NCBI GenBank assembly: GCA_007126095.1 | Contig: SLBZ01000087.1 | Location: 28,921-92,920 of the forward strand | Reading direction: 5' to 3' | Length of the DNA stretch: 64,000 bases | Source of the DNA: Aquisalimonas sp. | GTDB lineage: Bacteria; Pseudomonadota; Gammaproteobacteria; Nitrococcales; Aquisalimonadaceae | Part shown: piece after piece, positions 16,975-25,632 of the stretch | Layout: the number at the start of each line of letters is the position of its first letter | Position numbering within the stretch: the stretch's first letter is position 1 | Made by a program: the position numbers and the translations under genes | The notes under the pieces: model-generated | The model's database searches: none | Told to the model about the DNA's origin: nothing | The model's input: the letters and a program-made list of their open reading frames with translations, nothing else

Positions 16975-18248
16975 ACCTGTTTCGCCTGAGCCTCGCCTAC
17001 CTGCGCCGGAACGCGCTGTCGGCCGTCCTGAACCTGCTGCTGCTGGCGCTGGGCATTGCCACCATTACCGTGCTGCTCCTGTTCAGCCACCAGATGGAGC
17101 AGCGCCTCAGCCGGGACGCCAGCGGCATCGACATGGTTGTCGGCGCCCAGGGGAGCCCGATGCAGCTGATCCTCTCCAGCGTATTCCACATCGACGCGCC
17201 CACCGGCAACATCCCGCTGGAAGATGCGCGCTGGGTGCAGGAGCACCCTTTGGTTGCCGACACCATCCCGCTCGCGCTCGGCGACAGCTACCGTGGCTTC
17301 CGGATTGTCGGCAGCGAACACAGCTACATCGGCCACTACGGCGGCACCCTGGCGGACGGCGCCCTCTGGGAGGACGACATGGAGGCGGTGCTGGGCGCTC
17401 GGGTTGCCGAACGCACCGGGCTCGGCGTCGGTGACACTTTCGTGGGCGTTCACGGCATCACCGCGGAGGGCACCGTCGGCGGCGAGGTCCACGACGATCA
17501 CCCCTACACCATCACCGGCGTACTGGAACCAACCGGCAGCGTCGCCGACCGTCTGATCCACGTCAGCGTCCCCAGCGTGTGGCAGGTTCATGACCATGAT
17601 CACGAGACGGGCCATGAACACGACCGGGACGCGGCGGACGACCAGGGAGCCGACGAACACGGCCATGATCAGGAACACGATCACGCCCACGGCGACGAAG
17701 ATCGGGAGCTGACCGCACTTCTGGTGCAGTACCAGTCACCCCTTGCCGCCGTGACGCTGCCCCGTGCGGTCAACAATCGCGGGCAACTCCAGGCCGCGGC
17801 GCCCGCTTACCAGACCGCACGGCTCATGCAACTCATGGGCGTGGGCATGGATACGCTGCGCGCATTCGGCTGGATTCTGGTCGCTGCCGCCGGCCTTGGC
17901 GTTTTCATCGGGCTTTACAATGCCCTCAAGTACCGGCGCTACGATCTGGCCCTGATGCGCGCACTGGGGGCATCACGAGGCAGACTGGTGAGCCACGTGC
18001 TGATCGAGGCGACCCTGCTGGCACTGCTGGGTGCACTGCTCGGGCTGGCCCTGGGCCACGTGGCGGCGGAGATCATCGGTCAGACGTTCCGCCAGACCCA
18101 GCAACTCAACATCACGGGCACCGTGTTCCTGGTTCAGGAGCTGTGGCTGGTGGCACTGGCGGTCGGCGTAGGCATAATGGCCGCACTGATCCCGGCCATC
18201 CAGGCGTATCGCACGGATATCGCCGAAATCCTCGGCCGTGGACGGTAG
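16971..18248 (+). CDS. FtsX/MacB-type ABC permease with a His-rich periplasmic loop
   Basis: A 425-residue permease with one N-terminal helix (about 15-38), a large periplasmic domain and three C-terminal helices (about 290-420), the MacB/LolC topology. Residues 207-241 carry a dense His/Asp cluster with repeated HDHDH and HEHD elements, suggesting zinc binding at the membrane surface. The GAQGSPMQL segment near 58-66 is typical of this subfamily. The ATG overlaps the ATPase stop (ATGA). It probably helps handle zinc or zinc-dependent cargo under zinc limitation. Confidence 0.85.
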   Translation: MNLFRLSLAYLRRNALSAVLNLLLLALGIATITVLLLFSHQMEQRLSRDASGIDMVVGAQGSPMQLILSSVFHIDAPTGNIPLEDARWVQEHPLVADTIPLALGDSYRGFRIVGSEHSYIGHYGGTLADGALWEDDMEAVLGARVAERTGLGVGDTFVGVHGITAEGTVGGEVHDDHPYTITGVLEPTGSVADRLIHVSVPSVWQVHDHDHETGHEHDRDAADDQGADEHGHDQEHDHAHGDEDRELTALLVQYQSPLAAVTLPRAVNNRGQLQAAAPAYQTARLMQLMGVGMDTLRAFGWILVAAAGLGVFIGLYNALKYRRYDLALMRALGASRGRLVSHVLIEATLLALLGALLGLALGHVAAEIIGQTFRQTQQLNITGTVFLVQELWLVALAVGVGIMAALIPAIQAYRTDIAEILGRGR

Positions 18249-18270
18249 CCGCAAAGTGAGAGGATTGACC

Positions 18271-19131
18271 ATGACAGCGCGTCTGCCCCTGCTTGCCGCC
18301 TTCGCTGCGTGCGTCGCCCTCGCCCTTGCCGCTTGTGGCTCGGACGAGCCGGAGGTGGACACCGGCAGCGAGGCCCCTGCCGTCGCATCCGGCGAAGGCG
18401 GTGGGCAGGATAATATCCGCATCTACATGTCCGGCATGGACGAATTCGGTGAAGTTGCCGGCCTGACCACATCCAGCGACGACGTGCTGGAGCTCACCCT
18501 TGCGCTGCATGACGACGACGGCGCACCGATGACCGACAAAACCCTGGAAGTCAGCTCGCTGGTGGGCAACGAACTCAGCGACAGCACACTGCTCACCAAC
18601 GCCGACGGCCAGGCCGAACTCCGCCTGCGGCCGGCCCTGCCTGGTCAGGACACGCTCACCATCACGGGTGGCGGCGCCAGCCGGCAGCTGTCGGTCTACG
18701 TCGCCGACGAATCCTACGGCCATCCTCTCGAACCCATGGAAGAGCGTGCCCAGGACCTGCCCGAGGTGGACGGCGCGGTGTCCTGGGATCTGATCAGCAG
18801 CGTTGAAACCCGGGAAGGCGCCAGCGGCATGCTGGAGCCGCTGTTCGACGATGACATCCGTGCTCTGGACGGCGAACAAGTCAAACTGCAGGGATTCATG
18901 ATGCCGCTCGACAACAGTGAGCGGCAGCGGCACTTCCTGGTGAGCCGGACGCCGCCGAGCTGTTTCTTCTGCCTGCCCGGCGGCCCTGAAACCGTTGTGG
19001 AGGTGGAACTGGAGGAGCCTCTGGCATTCACTTTCGACCCCATTCTCCTCTCGGGCCGCATGCGGCTGATGGAAAACAGCGACATGGGGCTGTTCTACCG
19101 TCTGGACGACGCCGAACTTCAGCAGGACTGA
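18271..19131 (+). CDS. DUF3299 lipoprotein of the zinc-linked ABC operon
   Basis: A 286-residue lipoprotein. The signal peptide ends in LALAAC (lipid-modified Cys22). A C-terminal DUF3299 domain (about 205-285) contains VKLQGFMMPLD and the pair SCFFC, possibly a metal or redox site. The middle region is Ig-like and acidic. The ATG at 18271 (SD GAGAGG) lies 22 bases after the permease. It may act as the periplasmic partner of the ABC machine. Its stop overlaps the convergent FAD-enzyme gene by 13 bases. Confidence 0.75.
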   Translation: MTARLPLLAAFAACVALALAACGSDEPEVDTGSEAPAVASGEGGGQDNIRIYMSGMDEFGEVAGLTTSSDDVLELTLALHDDDGAPMTDKTLEVSSLVGNELSDSTLLTNADGQAELRLRPALPGQDTLTITGGGASRQLSVYVADESYGHPLEPMEERAQDLPEVDGAVSWDLISSVETREGASGMLEPLFDDDIRALDGEQVKLQGFMMPLDNSERQRHFLVSRTPPSCFFCLPGGPETVVEVELEEPLAFTFDPILLSGRMRLMENSDMGLFYRLDDAELQQD

Positions 19132-20099
19132 TGTGATGCGGTCAGCGCCCGAGCGAGGCGCTGACCACTGAGACAGGCTCCCTCGACCCGGTCGCCGTTG
19201 CACCAGTCGCCACAGGCTGCGAGCCCCGATTCCGTGTCCAGCAGATAGCCGTCCGTCAACGGCTCCACGCACTGACTGTAACGCCAGCGGTGTACGCTGA
19301 GCACCTCGGGAGACGCGCTCAGCCCCAGGGTATCGGCAAGCGCCGCGGCCAGCTCGGGAGCGACGTCATCCGGCTCCATGACCATCCGCGCATCAGACCA
19401 ACCCCCGCTGCCATGAGCGACCCAGATGCCACTGTTGCCACGCCCGGGCTTGCTCCCGTCCCGCGCGACCCAGCGCAGCGGATGCTCCATCACGAACGCC
19501 GCATCAAACGCGGGGGCAGGCTCCAGCCCCCGGAACACCGCAGCCCAGCAGCTCTGCATACGGGCGCTGCGGGCTGCAGCCGCCAGCGACGGCACATGCG
19601 GCCGCAGGAGTGGTTCGGCCTGGGGAGGGGGCACCGCCAGGACCACCTGGTCGACTTCATCCAGTCGACCACCCTCGTCGGTATCCAGCTGCCAACCGGC
19701 TCCTCCTCTGCGTAGCCCGGTGACGCGCGTCTGCGGCCGAACGTCCAGATCGCTCGCCAGCCAGCGGGTAATCGCGCTCATCCGCGGCACGCCCACCCAG
19801 CGGCGCTGACCATCTGCCACATCCCGGATGTCGGCCCCGTGGAGCCTGACAAGCCGCCCATGCCAGGGCGCCGCCACGCCGGCCTCCTGCCATTCGGCGA
19901 CCGATTCCACGAATTCCGGATCACGGGCCGTGAAGTACTGGGCGCCGAGGTCGCCTTGCCAGTCATCGCGACGGCGTGTCGTAAGCCGCCCCCCCGGGCC
20001 GCGGGACTTCTCCAGCACCGTCACATCGACCCCGGCCGTGTGCAGCAAACGGGCGCAGGACAAACCGGCGAGGCCGGCACCAACCACAACAACACGCAT
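19119..20099 (-). CDS. FAD-dependent oxidoreductase, renalase-like
   Basis: A 326-residue flavoprotein. The dinucleotide-binding VVVVGAGLAGLSCARLL is at 3-19, followed by EKSRGPGGRLTTRR and LGAQYFTAR, which match bacterial renalase-like proteins; a C-terminal GDWCNGDRVEGACLSG supplies the second FAD contact. Bacterial renalases oxidise mis-reduced dihydronicotinamide isomers. The substrate here is inferred from family only. The ATG at 20099 follows AGGAG. It is monocistronic in appearance. Confidence 0.8.
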   Translation of the reverse strand: MRVVVVGAGLAGLSCARLLHTAGVDVTVLEKSRGPGGRLTTRRRDDWQGDLGAQYFTARDPEFVESVAEWQEAGVAAPWHGRLVRLHGADIRDVADGQRRWVGVPRMSAITRWLASDLDVRPQTRVTGLRRGGAGWQLDTDEGGRLDEVDQVVLAVPPPQAEPLLRPHVPSLAAAARSARMQSCWAAVFRGLEPAPAFDAAFVMEHPLRWVARDGSKPGRGNSGIWVAHGSGGWSDARMVMEPDDVAPELAAALADTLGLSASPEVLSVHRWRYSQCVEPLTDGYLLDTESGLAACGDWCNGDRVEGACLSGQRLARALTASHQSC

Positions 20100-20339
20100 G
20101 TTCAGACTCCTGTGGGCGATTCCATCGCAGCGGCCGTTTCCGGCGGACGGGCTGATCCCGCAAGACCGGACGGTCGGTCCCATCATACTTTCGTGAACCC
20201 CATCGCAGCAGCCCCCGACCCGATTGTTTACCGTCGATGCACCAGACCGCCTCTTCAATAGAGGCATGCGGGACCATTGGCCGGGGCTCGCTCCGCCGTC
20301 AGCTCGTCAACCCTTCTATCCGCCGAGCAGGACAACGTC

Positions 20340-20912
20340 ATGACACCTATCGCCACGTTTCTCGCCGCCACCTCCGCCATGTTGCTGGTGAGCCTGATCG
20401 CGATCCTCGTCTGGAGTCTCGGCCGTGAACAGCACTACGAGAGGCAGCTGCGTGAGAAGCAGGACGAGTATGCCGAGGCACTCCGTCGCCAGGGCGAGCT
20501 GACGGCGGAAGTCTCCAAACTGCAGGGCGAGCAGACCAAGGCGGCACAACGCGCAAAACGCATGGAAAGCCTGTACAAGGAACGCGGGGAACTGATCCGG
20601 GAGCTGGGTCTGGATCCGGCGGCACTCGAGCGCGGGCTGGCAGGGCTACATGGCATCAACGCATTCAGCCGGATCCGTGTGGGCATTTCCCTGTCCGCCA
20701 CGCTCAATCGGCTGACATTACAGGAGTTCTGCCTGGCCACGGGCGGCCAGCCGGAGAAGCTGTTCCAGCAGATGAACACCCGGCTGGCACAGGGCCACGG
20801 CGGATATCAGCAGGATCACCACTCCCGTGAGCTGGTCGCCGACATGATCGACGACAACCGCATCATGCAGCCGGTGAACCCGATCACGGAAGACGAACAG
20901 ATGGTGACCTGA
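20340..20912 (+). CDS. Membrane-anchored coiled-coil protein of unknown function
   Basis: A 190-residue protein with one N-terminal transmembrane helix (about 7-27), a charged coiled coil (about 28-80, rich in Glu, Gln, Arg) and a soluble C-terminal half that includes a repeated-Gln segment near HGGYQQDHHS. I do not recognise the family. The start at 20340 sits just after a weak SD (GAGCAGGA). It stands alone between a divergent FAD enzyme and an SMP-30-like gene, and a 16-base perfect palindrome follows it. Confidence 0.6.
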   Translation: MTPIATFLAATSAMLLVSLIAILVWSLGREQHYERQLREKQDEYAEALRRQGELTAEVSKLQGEQTKAAQRAKRMESLYKERGELIRELGLDPAALERGLAGLHGINAFSRIRVGISLSATLNRLTLQEFCLATGGQPEKLFQQMNTRLAQGHGGYQQDHHSRELVADMIDDNRIMQPVNPITEDEQMVT

Positions 20913-20935
20913 CGCGTCCGGGTCATCCGACAGCC

Positions 20936-20951
20936 GCCGGCCCGGGCCGGC
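20936..20951 (+). terminator. GC palindrome after the coiled-coil gene
   Basis: GCCGGCCCGGGCCGGC is a perfect 16-base palindrome 24 bases after the stop. There is no T run, so it is only a candidate terminator. Confidence 0.35.
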
Positions 20952-21065
20952 CCACGCCCTGAACCTCCCTCCCTTCCGGCAACCCGCGGGGATCAGCCGT
21001 GTCTCGCCCGCGGCCAAGGCCTGCTAGACTCCCCGGCTGCTCACACAACAATAATCGGGGCCCTC

Positions 21066-22136
21066 ATGAAACGGATTCTGCTTGCCACCTCTGTCGCCGT
21101 GCTCGCCTACCTCCTGTTCTGGCCGGTTCCCATCGACCCGGTCGCATGGAACGCCCCCGAGGCGCCGGAGCTCGCCGGGCCGTACGCCACCAACGACCGG
21201 CTCGCGGGCGTGGAGCGCATAGGCGAGACGGTGGGCGTTGGCCCGGAGGAAGTCATCACCGATGACGATGGGCGCCTCTACACCGGCTACGAGGACGGCC
21301 GTATCGTTCGGCTGGACGCCGACGGCGGCAACCCCAAGGTCATTGCCGACACGGGCGGGCGGCCCTTCGGCATGGCGTTCGATGGGAACGACGACCTGAT
21401 CGTGGCCGACGGCTACGAGGGATTGCTCCGCGTCACCCTGGATGGCGATATCGAGGTACTCACGACTGAGGCCGACGGCGTCCCGTTCAAGTTCACCAAC
21501 AACCTCGACATCGCATCCGACGGCACTATCTACTTCAGCGACGCCTCCAGCAAGTTCGGACCGGCAATGAAGGCCCGGGATGACGTCTTCGAGCACGGGG
21601 GCCACGGCCGTCTGCTCGCCTTCGACCCGGAGACCGGCGACACCACGGTGCTCATGGACGGTCTCCAGTTCGCCAACGGTGTTGCGCTGGCGCCGGATGA
21701 AGCGTCCGTGCTGGTGGCGGAGACAGGCCGTTACACCATCGTACGCTATTGGCTGGACGGCGATCGTGCCGGTGAGGACGAACTGTTCTACGAAAACCTG
21801 CCCGGCATTCCCGACAACCTCAGCAGCAACGGCGACGACACCTACTGGCTGGCGCTGTTCGCACCGCGCAATGCGGCTCTGGACGCCATGTCGGAATACC
21901 CCTTTCTGCGCCGGATGGCCTTCCGCCTGCCCGAAGTCCTCCAGCCCCAGCCCGCCGCCCACGCTTTTGTGCTCGGGCTGTCGCTGGACGGCGAGGTCAC
22001 CCACAACCTGCAGGACACGGGCGAAGACAGCTTTCATCCGGTCACGGGCGCCGTGGAGGTCAACGGCACGCTGTATCTCGGCAGTCTCGAAGAGGGAGCC
22101 ATCGGTGTGATCGATGTCCCCGCTCCCACCGATTAA
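21066..22136 (+). CDS. SMP-30/strictosidine-synthase-like beta-propeller protein
   Basis: A 356-residue protein with an N-terminal membrane anchor or signal (1-20) and a six-bladed propeller pattern (repeated G-D-x-x-V-x-L blades; GRPFGMAFDGNDDLIVADGY, NNLDIASDGTIYFSDASSKF, FANGVALAPDEASVLVAETG). This is the family of strictosidine synthase-like and adipocyte membrane-associated proteins, many of which are lactonases or esterases in the periplasm. The substrate is unknown. The ATG at 21066 has only a weak upstream SD. It is followed 119 bases later by an ATP-grasp gene. Confidence 0.75.
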   Translation: MKRILLATSVAVLAYLLFWPVPIDPVAWNAPEAPELAGPYATNDRLAGVERIGETVGVGPEEVITDDDGRLYTGYEDGRIVRLDADGGNPKVIADTGGRPFGMAFDGNDDLIVADGYEGLLRVTLDGDIEVLTTEADGVPFKFTNNLDIASDGTIYFSDASSKFGPAMKARDDVFEHGGHGRLLAFDPETGDTTVLMDGLQFANGVALAPDEASVLVAETGRYTIVRYWLDGDRAGEDELFYENLPGIPDNLSSNGDDTYWLALFAPRNAALDAMSEYPFLRRMAFRLPEVLQPQPAAHAFVLGLSLDGEVTHNLQDTGEDSFHPVTGAVEVNGTLYLGSLEEGAIGVIDVPAPTD

Positions 22137-22148
22137 CAGGAAGCCCTG

Positions 22149-22164
22149 CCGGGCACAGCCCGGA
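22149..22164 (+). terminator. Short hairpin after the SMP-30-like gene
   Basis: CCGGGC and GCCCGG pair across ACA just after the stop; no T tract, weak support. Confidence 0.3.
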
Positions 22165-22255
22165 ACCGGTCGCCTACGCCCCTGCGTGCTACGCTTAGGG
22201 GTCCGGGGGCGCTTTTGCCTCCGTGGCACCACTCACCCTGCGAGAGCGACCGTTC

Positions 22256-23482
22256 ATGACTGAAAAAGATCCCAACAAGGGCTACGTCGCCATCCTCGGA
22301 TGGAGCATCAACTGCATCGACGCCCTTGAGCGCTTTGACCGCCGCTACGTCATTGTCGCCCCGGAATGGGCTTCCGATTATGCCAAGGAGCACAACATCC
22401 CGTTCATACCCTGGGATTTTGAACGGCTGAACGACCGATCCATGGAGATCGCCGAACGCCTGAAGGACGAAGGCGTGGACGTGGCAATCCCCTTGTTCGA
22501 GGAGACCGTGGAATGGGCCGGTGCCGTCAACGCCGTGCTCATGGGCAATCCGCGCCTGCACGGCCAGGCGGTGCTGTTCCGAGACAAGGCCCTGATGAAA
22601 CGCCGGGCACAGCTCGGCGGTATCCGCGTCGGCATCTTCGAGGAAGCCCACGACAAGGAGGATGTGGTGCGGTTCCTGAAGCGGGTCAATCAGACGCTGC
22701 TCAAACTCGACGGCGACCCGGATGATCCCATCCACCTGAAAGCCTTCGACAAGGCCGGCTGCCTCGGTCACCGCGTCATCCGGCACCCGGACGAGATCGA
22801 CACCATCCCGGACGAAGAGTACCCGCTGCTCATGGAGAGCCACCTGGATGGCTGGGAGTTTGCGGTGGAGGCGTGGATCCAGAACGGCAAGATTCGCTTT
22901 CTGAACATCTCCGAGTACGTGACCCTGGGCTACTCCGTGTTCGTGCCGGCCACGCCGGAGCTGGAGAGCTGGCGCAACCTGATCACCAAGGAAATCGAGA
23001 AGCTGATCAAGACGTTCGACATCGAGTTCGGCTTCATTCACCCGGAGTACTTCGTCACCAGCGACGGCACCATGTACTTCGGTGAAGTGGCGTACCGGCC
23101 GCCGGGGTTCAAGGTGTTCGAGCTGCTGGAGCGCGCTTACGGATTCAACGCCTATCAGGGCATGGTGCTGTGCTTCGACCCGAAGACCACCGAGGACGAA
23201 ATCGAGGCGTTCTTCCCGAAGGAGGTGGTGGACGCCAAGGGCCACGCCGGGTGCTTCGGCGTGTATCCGCGGCGGCGCGTGGTCTCGAAGCTGGAGATCC
23301 CGGAAGAGACGGAGAACCACGAGTACTTCGAATACCACGAGCTCACCCCGCCGCTGGAGGAGACGGTTACCAAACGCACCGCCTTCGGAACGCACTGGGG
23401 TCTGGTGTATTTCTTCGGGGACAACCCGCACAAGCTGCGGGACCTGCTCAAGCACCAGGAAGAACTGGACTTCTACGTTTGA
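22256..23482 (+). CDS. ATP-grasp domain protein of unknown substrate
   Basis: A 408-residue ATP-grasp enzyme. An N-terminal alpha/beta domain (VAILGWSINCIDALERF, then Asp-rich loops) precedes the grasp fold: LLKLDG and PLLMESHLDGWEFAVEAWIQNG provide the nucleotide-binding strand, and EFGFIHPEYFVTSDGTMYFGEVAYRPPG the metal-binding Glu/Asn-like end. Such enzymes join a carboxylate to an amine or thiol using ATP. The natural product or peptide made is not identifiable from the context. The ATG at 22256 is chosen over a GTG 11 codons upstream. Confidence 0.75.
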   Translation: MTEKDPNKGYVAILGWSINCIDALERFDRRYVIVAPEWASDYAKEHNIPFIPWDFERLNDRSMEIAERLKDEGVDVAIPLFEETVEWAGAVNAVLMGNPRLHGQAVLFRDKALMKRRAQLGGIRVGIFEEAHDKEDVVRFLKRVNQTLLKLDGDPDDPIHLKAFDKAGCLGHRVIRHPDEIDTIPDEEYPLLMESHLDGWEFAVEAWIQNGKIRFLNISEYVTLGYSVFVPATPELESWRNLITKEIEKLIKTFDIEFGFIHPEYFVTSDGTMYFGEVAYRPPGFKVFELLERAYGFNAYQGMVLCFDPKTTEDEIEAFFPKEVVDAKGHAGCFGVYPRRRVVSKLEIPEETENHEYFEYHELTPPLEETVTKRTAFGTHWGLVYFFGDNPHKLRDLLKHQEELDFYV

Positions 23483-23497
23483 TCTGTTGATCGCGCG

Positions 23498-23518
23498 GGC
23501 TCCCCGATGGGGGAGCCC
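23498..23518 (+). terminator. Hairpin between convergent genes 22256 and 23552
   Basis: GGGCTCCCC pairs with GGGGAGCCC around a short ATG-containing loop, 16 bases after the ATP-grasp stop. It may serve both convergent genes. Confidence 0.6.
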
Positions 23519-23551
23519 GTTCGAGTCATGCGTGCGACATCTCCATAACGA

Positions 23552-25537
23552 TCAGCATCGCCCCGCAGCCCAGCTGTCCCGGGCCATGGTGGCGATCCGA
23601 TCCAGTGCGCCCTCCGGCAGTTCGGCGTCGGCCGCTTCATCCCGTGGATCGTAGTGGAAAATGTACAGTCGTGAGACGAACTGCTCGAACAGCAGCGACG
23701 ATTCGCCGTGGCGCTCCCCCGCCCCCTCCGTTGAGACGACAACCCCCTGCCCCCAGTCCTGGGTACTGTCGTTGTTCGGATTGACGAAATACACCCGCAT
23801 CTCGCCTTCCGGATCAAAACCAACGCGCTCGATGGCAATGGCATGCCAGCCCACGAACTGACCCGTGGTATCCGTGACTGCAACCCCGGCGGGCTGCGAG
23901 TGAATCACCGGGTTGTTGCCATTGCACAAGGGGTGATAGCAGGCGTAGAAGCGCTGCACGAACCCATCAAAGTTCACCAGCATGCCCGTGGCGACATCCA
24001 CCACGATGGCAAACCCGCGCCCGACCCACCAGCCGTGGAACTCCGGATTCACCCACTTGTGGAAATCCTCTCCGCGCGCCGCACACAGCCGCGCCATCTC
24101 GTTATAGAGCGCATCCAGGTGAGGAACGGTCACGGCCGACACCGGGTCTACATCGAACAACGGCACCAGCGGTCGTTCCGCGTTGAGTGCCGCCGAGGAC
24201 AAGGCCTTGCCCTCGAAGTGCGCGCTGACGTCATTATCGCGGGCCGCCCACGCCACCACCTGCAACAGATAATCAGGGTCATTGCTGGACCACATGGACA
24301 GCGCGCGGGCCGACTGGCAGGTAGGATTGTTGCCCTGACCGATTCCCCGGGGGCAGCCCAGCATATTGATCACCCCGGCCAGCAACCGCACGCGGGCGGT
24401 CGGATGTGAATCCACGTCGAACACCCCCAGCAACTGCCTGGCCTCCGGAGATACTTCCAGATGAATCTGCCGCCACAGCGCCGGTGGAATCGGGCCGCTG
24501 TAGAGTACGCCGCGCTCCAGCAGCCCCGCCAACCCGTAGACCGCCTGGGCCGTTTCCGGCCAGAGCGCCTCGCGGATCAGCTCATGCACCAGTTCGCTGT
24601 AACACGCCAGCGCGTCGATGCCGGTGCTGCTCAGACCGAGCGTCGAGGGAAGCAGATCCGGCGCCTCGTTCAACGCATGGCGCAGGAACACCGGGTGATA
24701 CGGGGACACGAGACCGGTGTCGTGCATGGCCCGCCCGAATCCAAGCGCCTCGTTGCGCAACGCCTGTTCATCCATCCCGGCCAGCCGCTCGCGGTAGACA
24801 TCGACCCCCGGATCCTCTTGGCACCCACGCGTCGGGCCATACAGCGCACTGATAAGACGCTCTGCTCCACGGGCCTTGGCCGCCGGAACGCCCTGCTCAT
24901 CGCTGTGCAGATACGCGGCAACGCTATTGATCATCTGCTGAACTGGGCTGGTCTCGATGGGACGCTGGGCGAGGATGCGCCAGATCTCGCTGATCAACTC
25001 CTCGATGACCTCTCCGAAGCCCACGTTCTCCGCAACAAACCGCTGGTGCCGCTGCACCAGATCGGCATTGCGGCCCATCCGCACGCGCTCGGACTCGTCG
25101 AGTTGCCCGAAGACGAGCCGCAGATTCAGGGCCAGCACACGTGCCAGGAACTGCCGGGCATCCTCCGGAGACATGCCCGCAACAGCGAGCTCCTCCCGCG
25201 CCACGGCCACGAGACGCAGCTCACTCAGGCATTCCAGCACCAGCGTGTGATCCTGGCTGAGTTTGAGCGTATTGGCGGCCATGGAAGGCTGCAGCGTCTC
25301 GGGGGCCTCCCAGTCACTGCCGGTGAATATCCCTGCCGCCTCCAGCGCACCGATGCGTTCGTAGACAACCTCCACACCGCCGGTGACGGCCAACAGCTTG
25401 CGTGCCGCCTGTAGCACGCCGGAACTCTGTGTGAACTTGGCGAAGGTATTGGCCTGAGCGAGCCGAGCCACGGCGTCGTCAAGCCGTTGGGCCAGTCGCT
25501 CCAGCTGCGCCGTGCGTTCGACGGTTTCGTCGGTCAT
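23552..25537 (-). CDS. Orphan 661-residue protein with a papain-like C-terminal domain
   Basis: I do not recognise the family by name. The N-terminal 390 residues are helix-rich. The C-terminal part has a papain-like arrangement: Gln401 six residues before Cys407 (GIGQGNNPTCQSARALSMW), His565 in GWHAIAIERV, then Asn586 in VYFVNPNNDSTQDWG with a following Trp-Gly. In papain the oxyanion Gln precedes the Cys by six, and the Asn follows the His by 16; here it is 21. No signal peptide is evident. The ATG at 25537 has an SD (GGAG). Assignment as a cysteine peptidase or transglutaminase-fold enzyme is inference. Confidence 0.55.
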   Translation of the reverse strand: MTDETVERTAQLERLAQRLDDAVARLAQANTFAKFTQSSGVLQAARKLLAVTGGVEVVYERIGALEAAGIFTGSDWEAPETLQPSMAANTLKLSQDHTLVLECLSELRLVAVAREELAVAGMSPEDARQFLARVLALNLRLVFGQLDESERVRMGRNADLVQRHQRFVAENVGFGEVIEELISEIWRILAQRPIETSPVQQMINSVAAYLHSDEQGVPAAKARGAERLISALYGPTRGCQEDPGVDVYRERLAGMDEQALRNEALGFGRAMHDTGLVSPYHPVFLRHALNEAPDLLPSTLGLSSTGIDALACYSELVHELIREALWPETAQAVYGLAGLLERGVLYSGPIPPALWRQIHLEVSPEARQLLGVFDVDSHPTARVRLLAGVINMLGCPRGIGQGNNPTCQSARALSMWSSNDPDYLLQVVAWAARDNDVSAHFEGKALSSAALNAERPLVPLFDVDPVSAVTVPHLDALYNEMARLCAARGEDFHKWVNPEFHGWWVGRGFAIVVDVATGMLVNFDGFVQRFYACYHPLCNGNNPVIHSQPAGVAVTDTTGQFVGWHAIAIERVGFDPEGEMRVYFVNPNNDSTQDWGQGVVVSTEGAGERHGESSLLFEQFVSRLYIFHYDPRDEAADAELPEGALDRIATMARDSWAAGRC

Positions 25538-25632
25538 GGTTACTCCATCGCGGGCCTGTCGCGACACTGCGACCCTGCCTCCTCGTCATGGTGGCGTCTG
25601 GCCCCGCGGTTGTCTACGCGTTGCCAGGGCAA

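Noticed and set aside
17581-17700. His-rich DNA stretch as a metal-sensing regulatory element
   Set aside because: It is in the permease coding frame and is explained as a His-rich protein loop.
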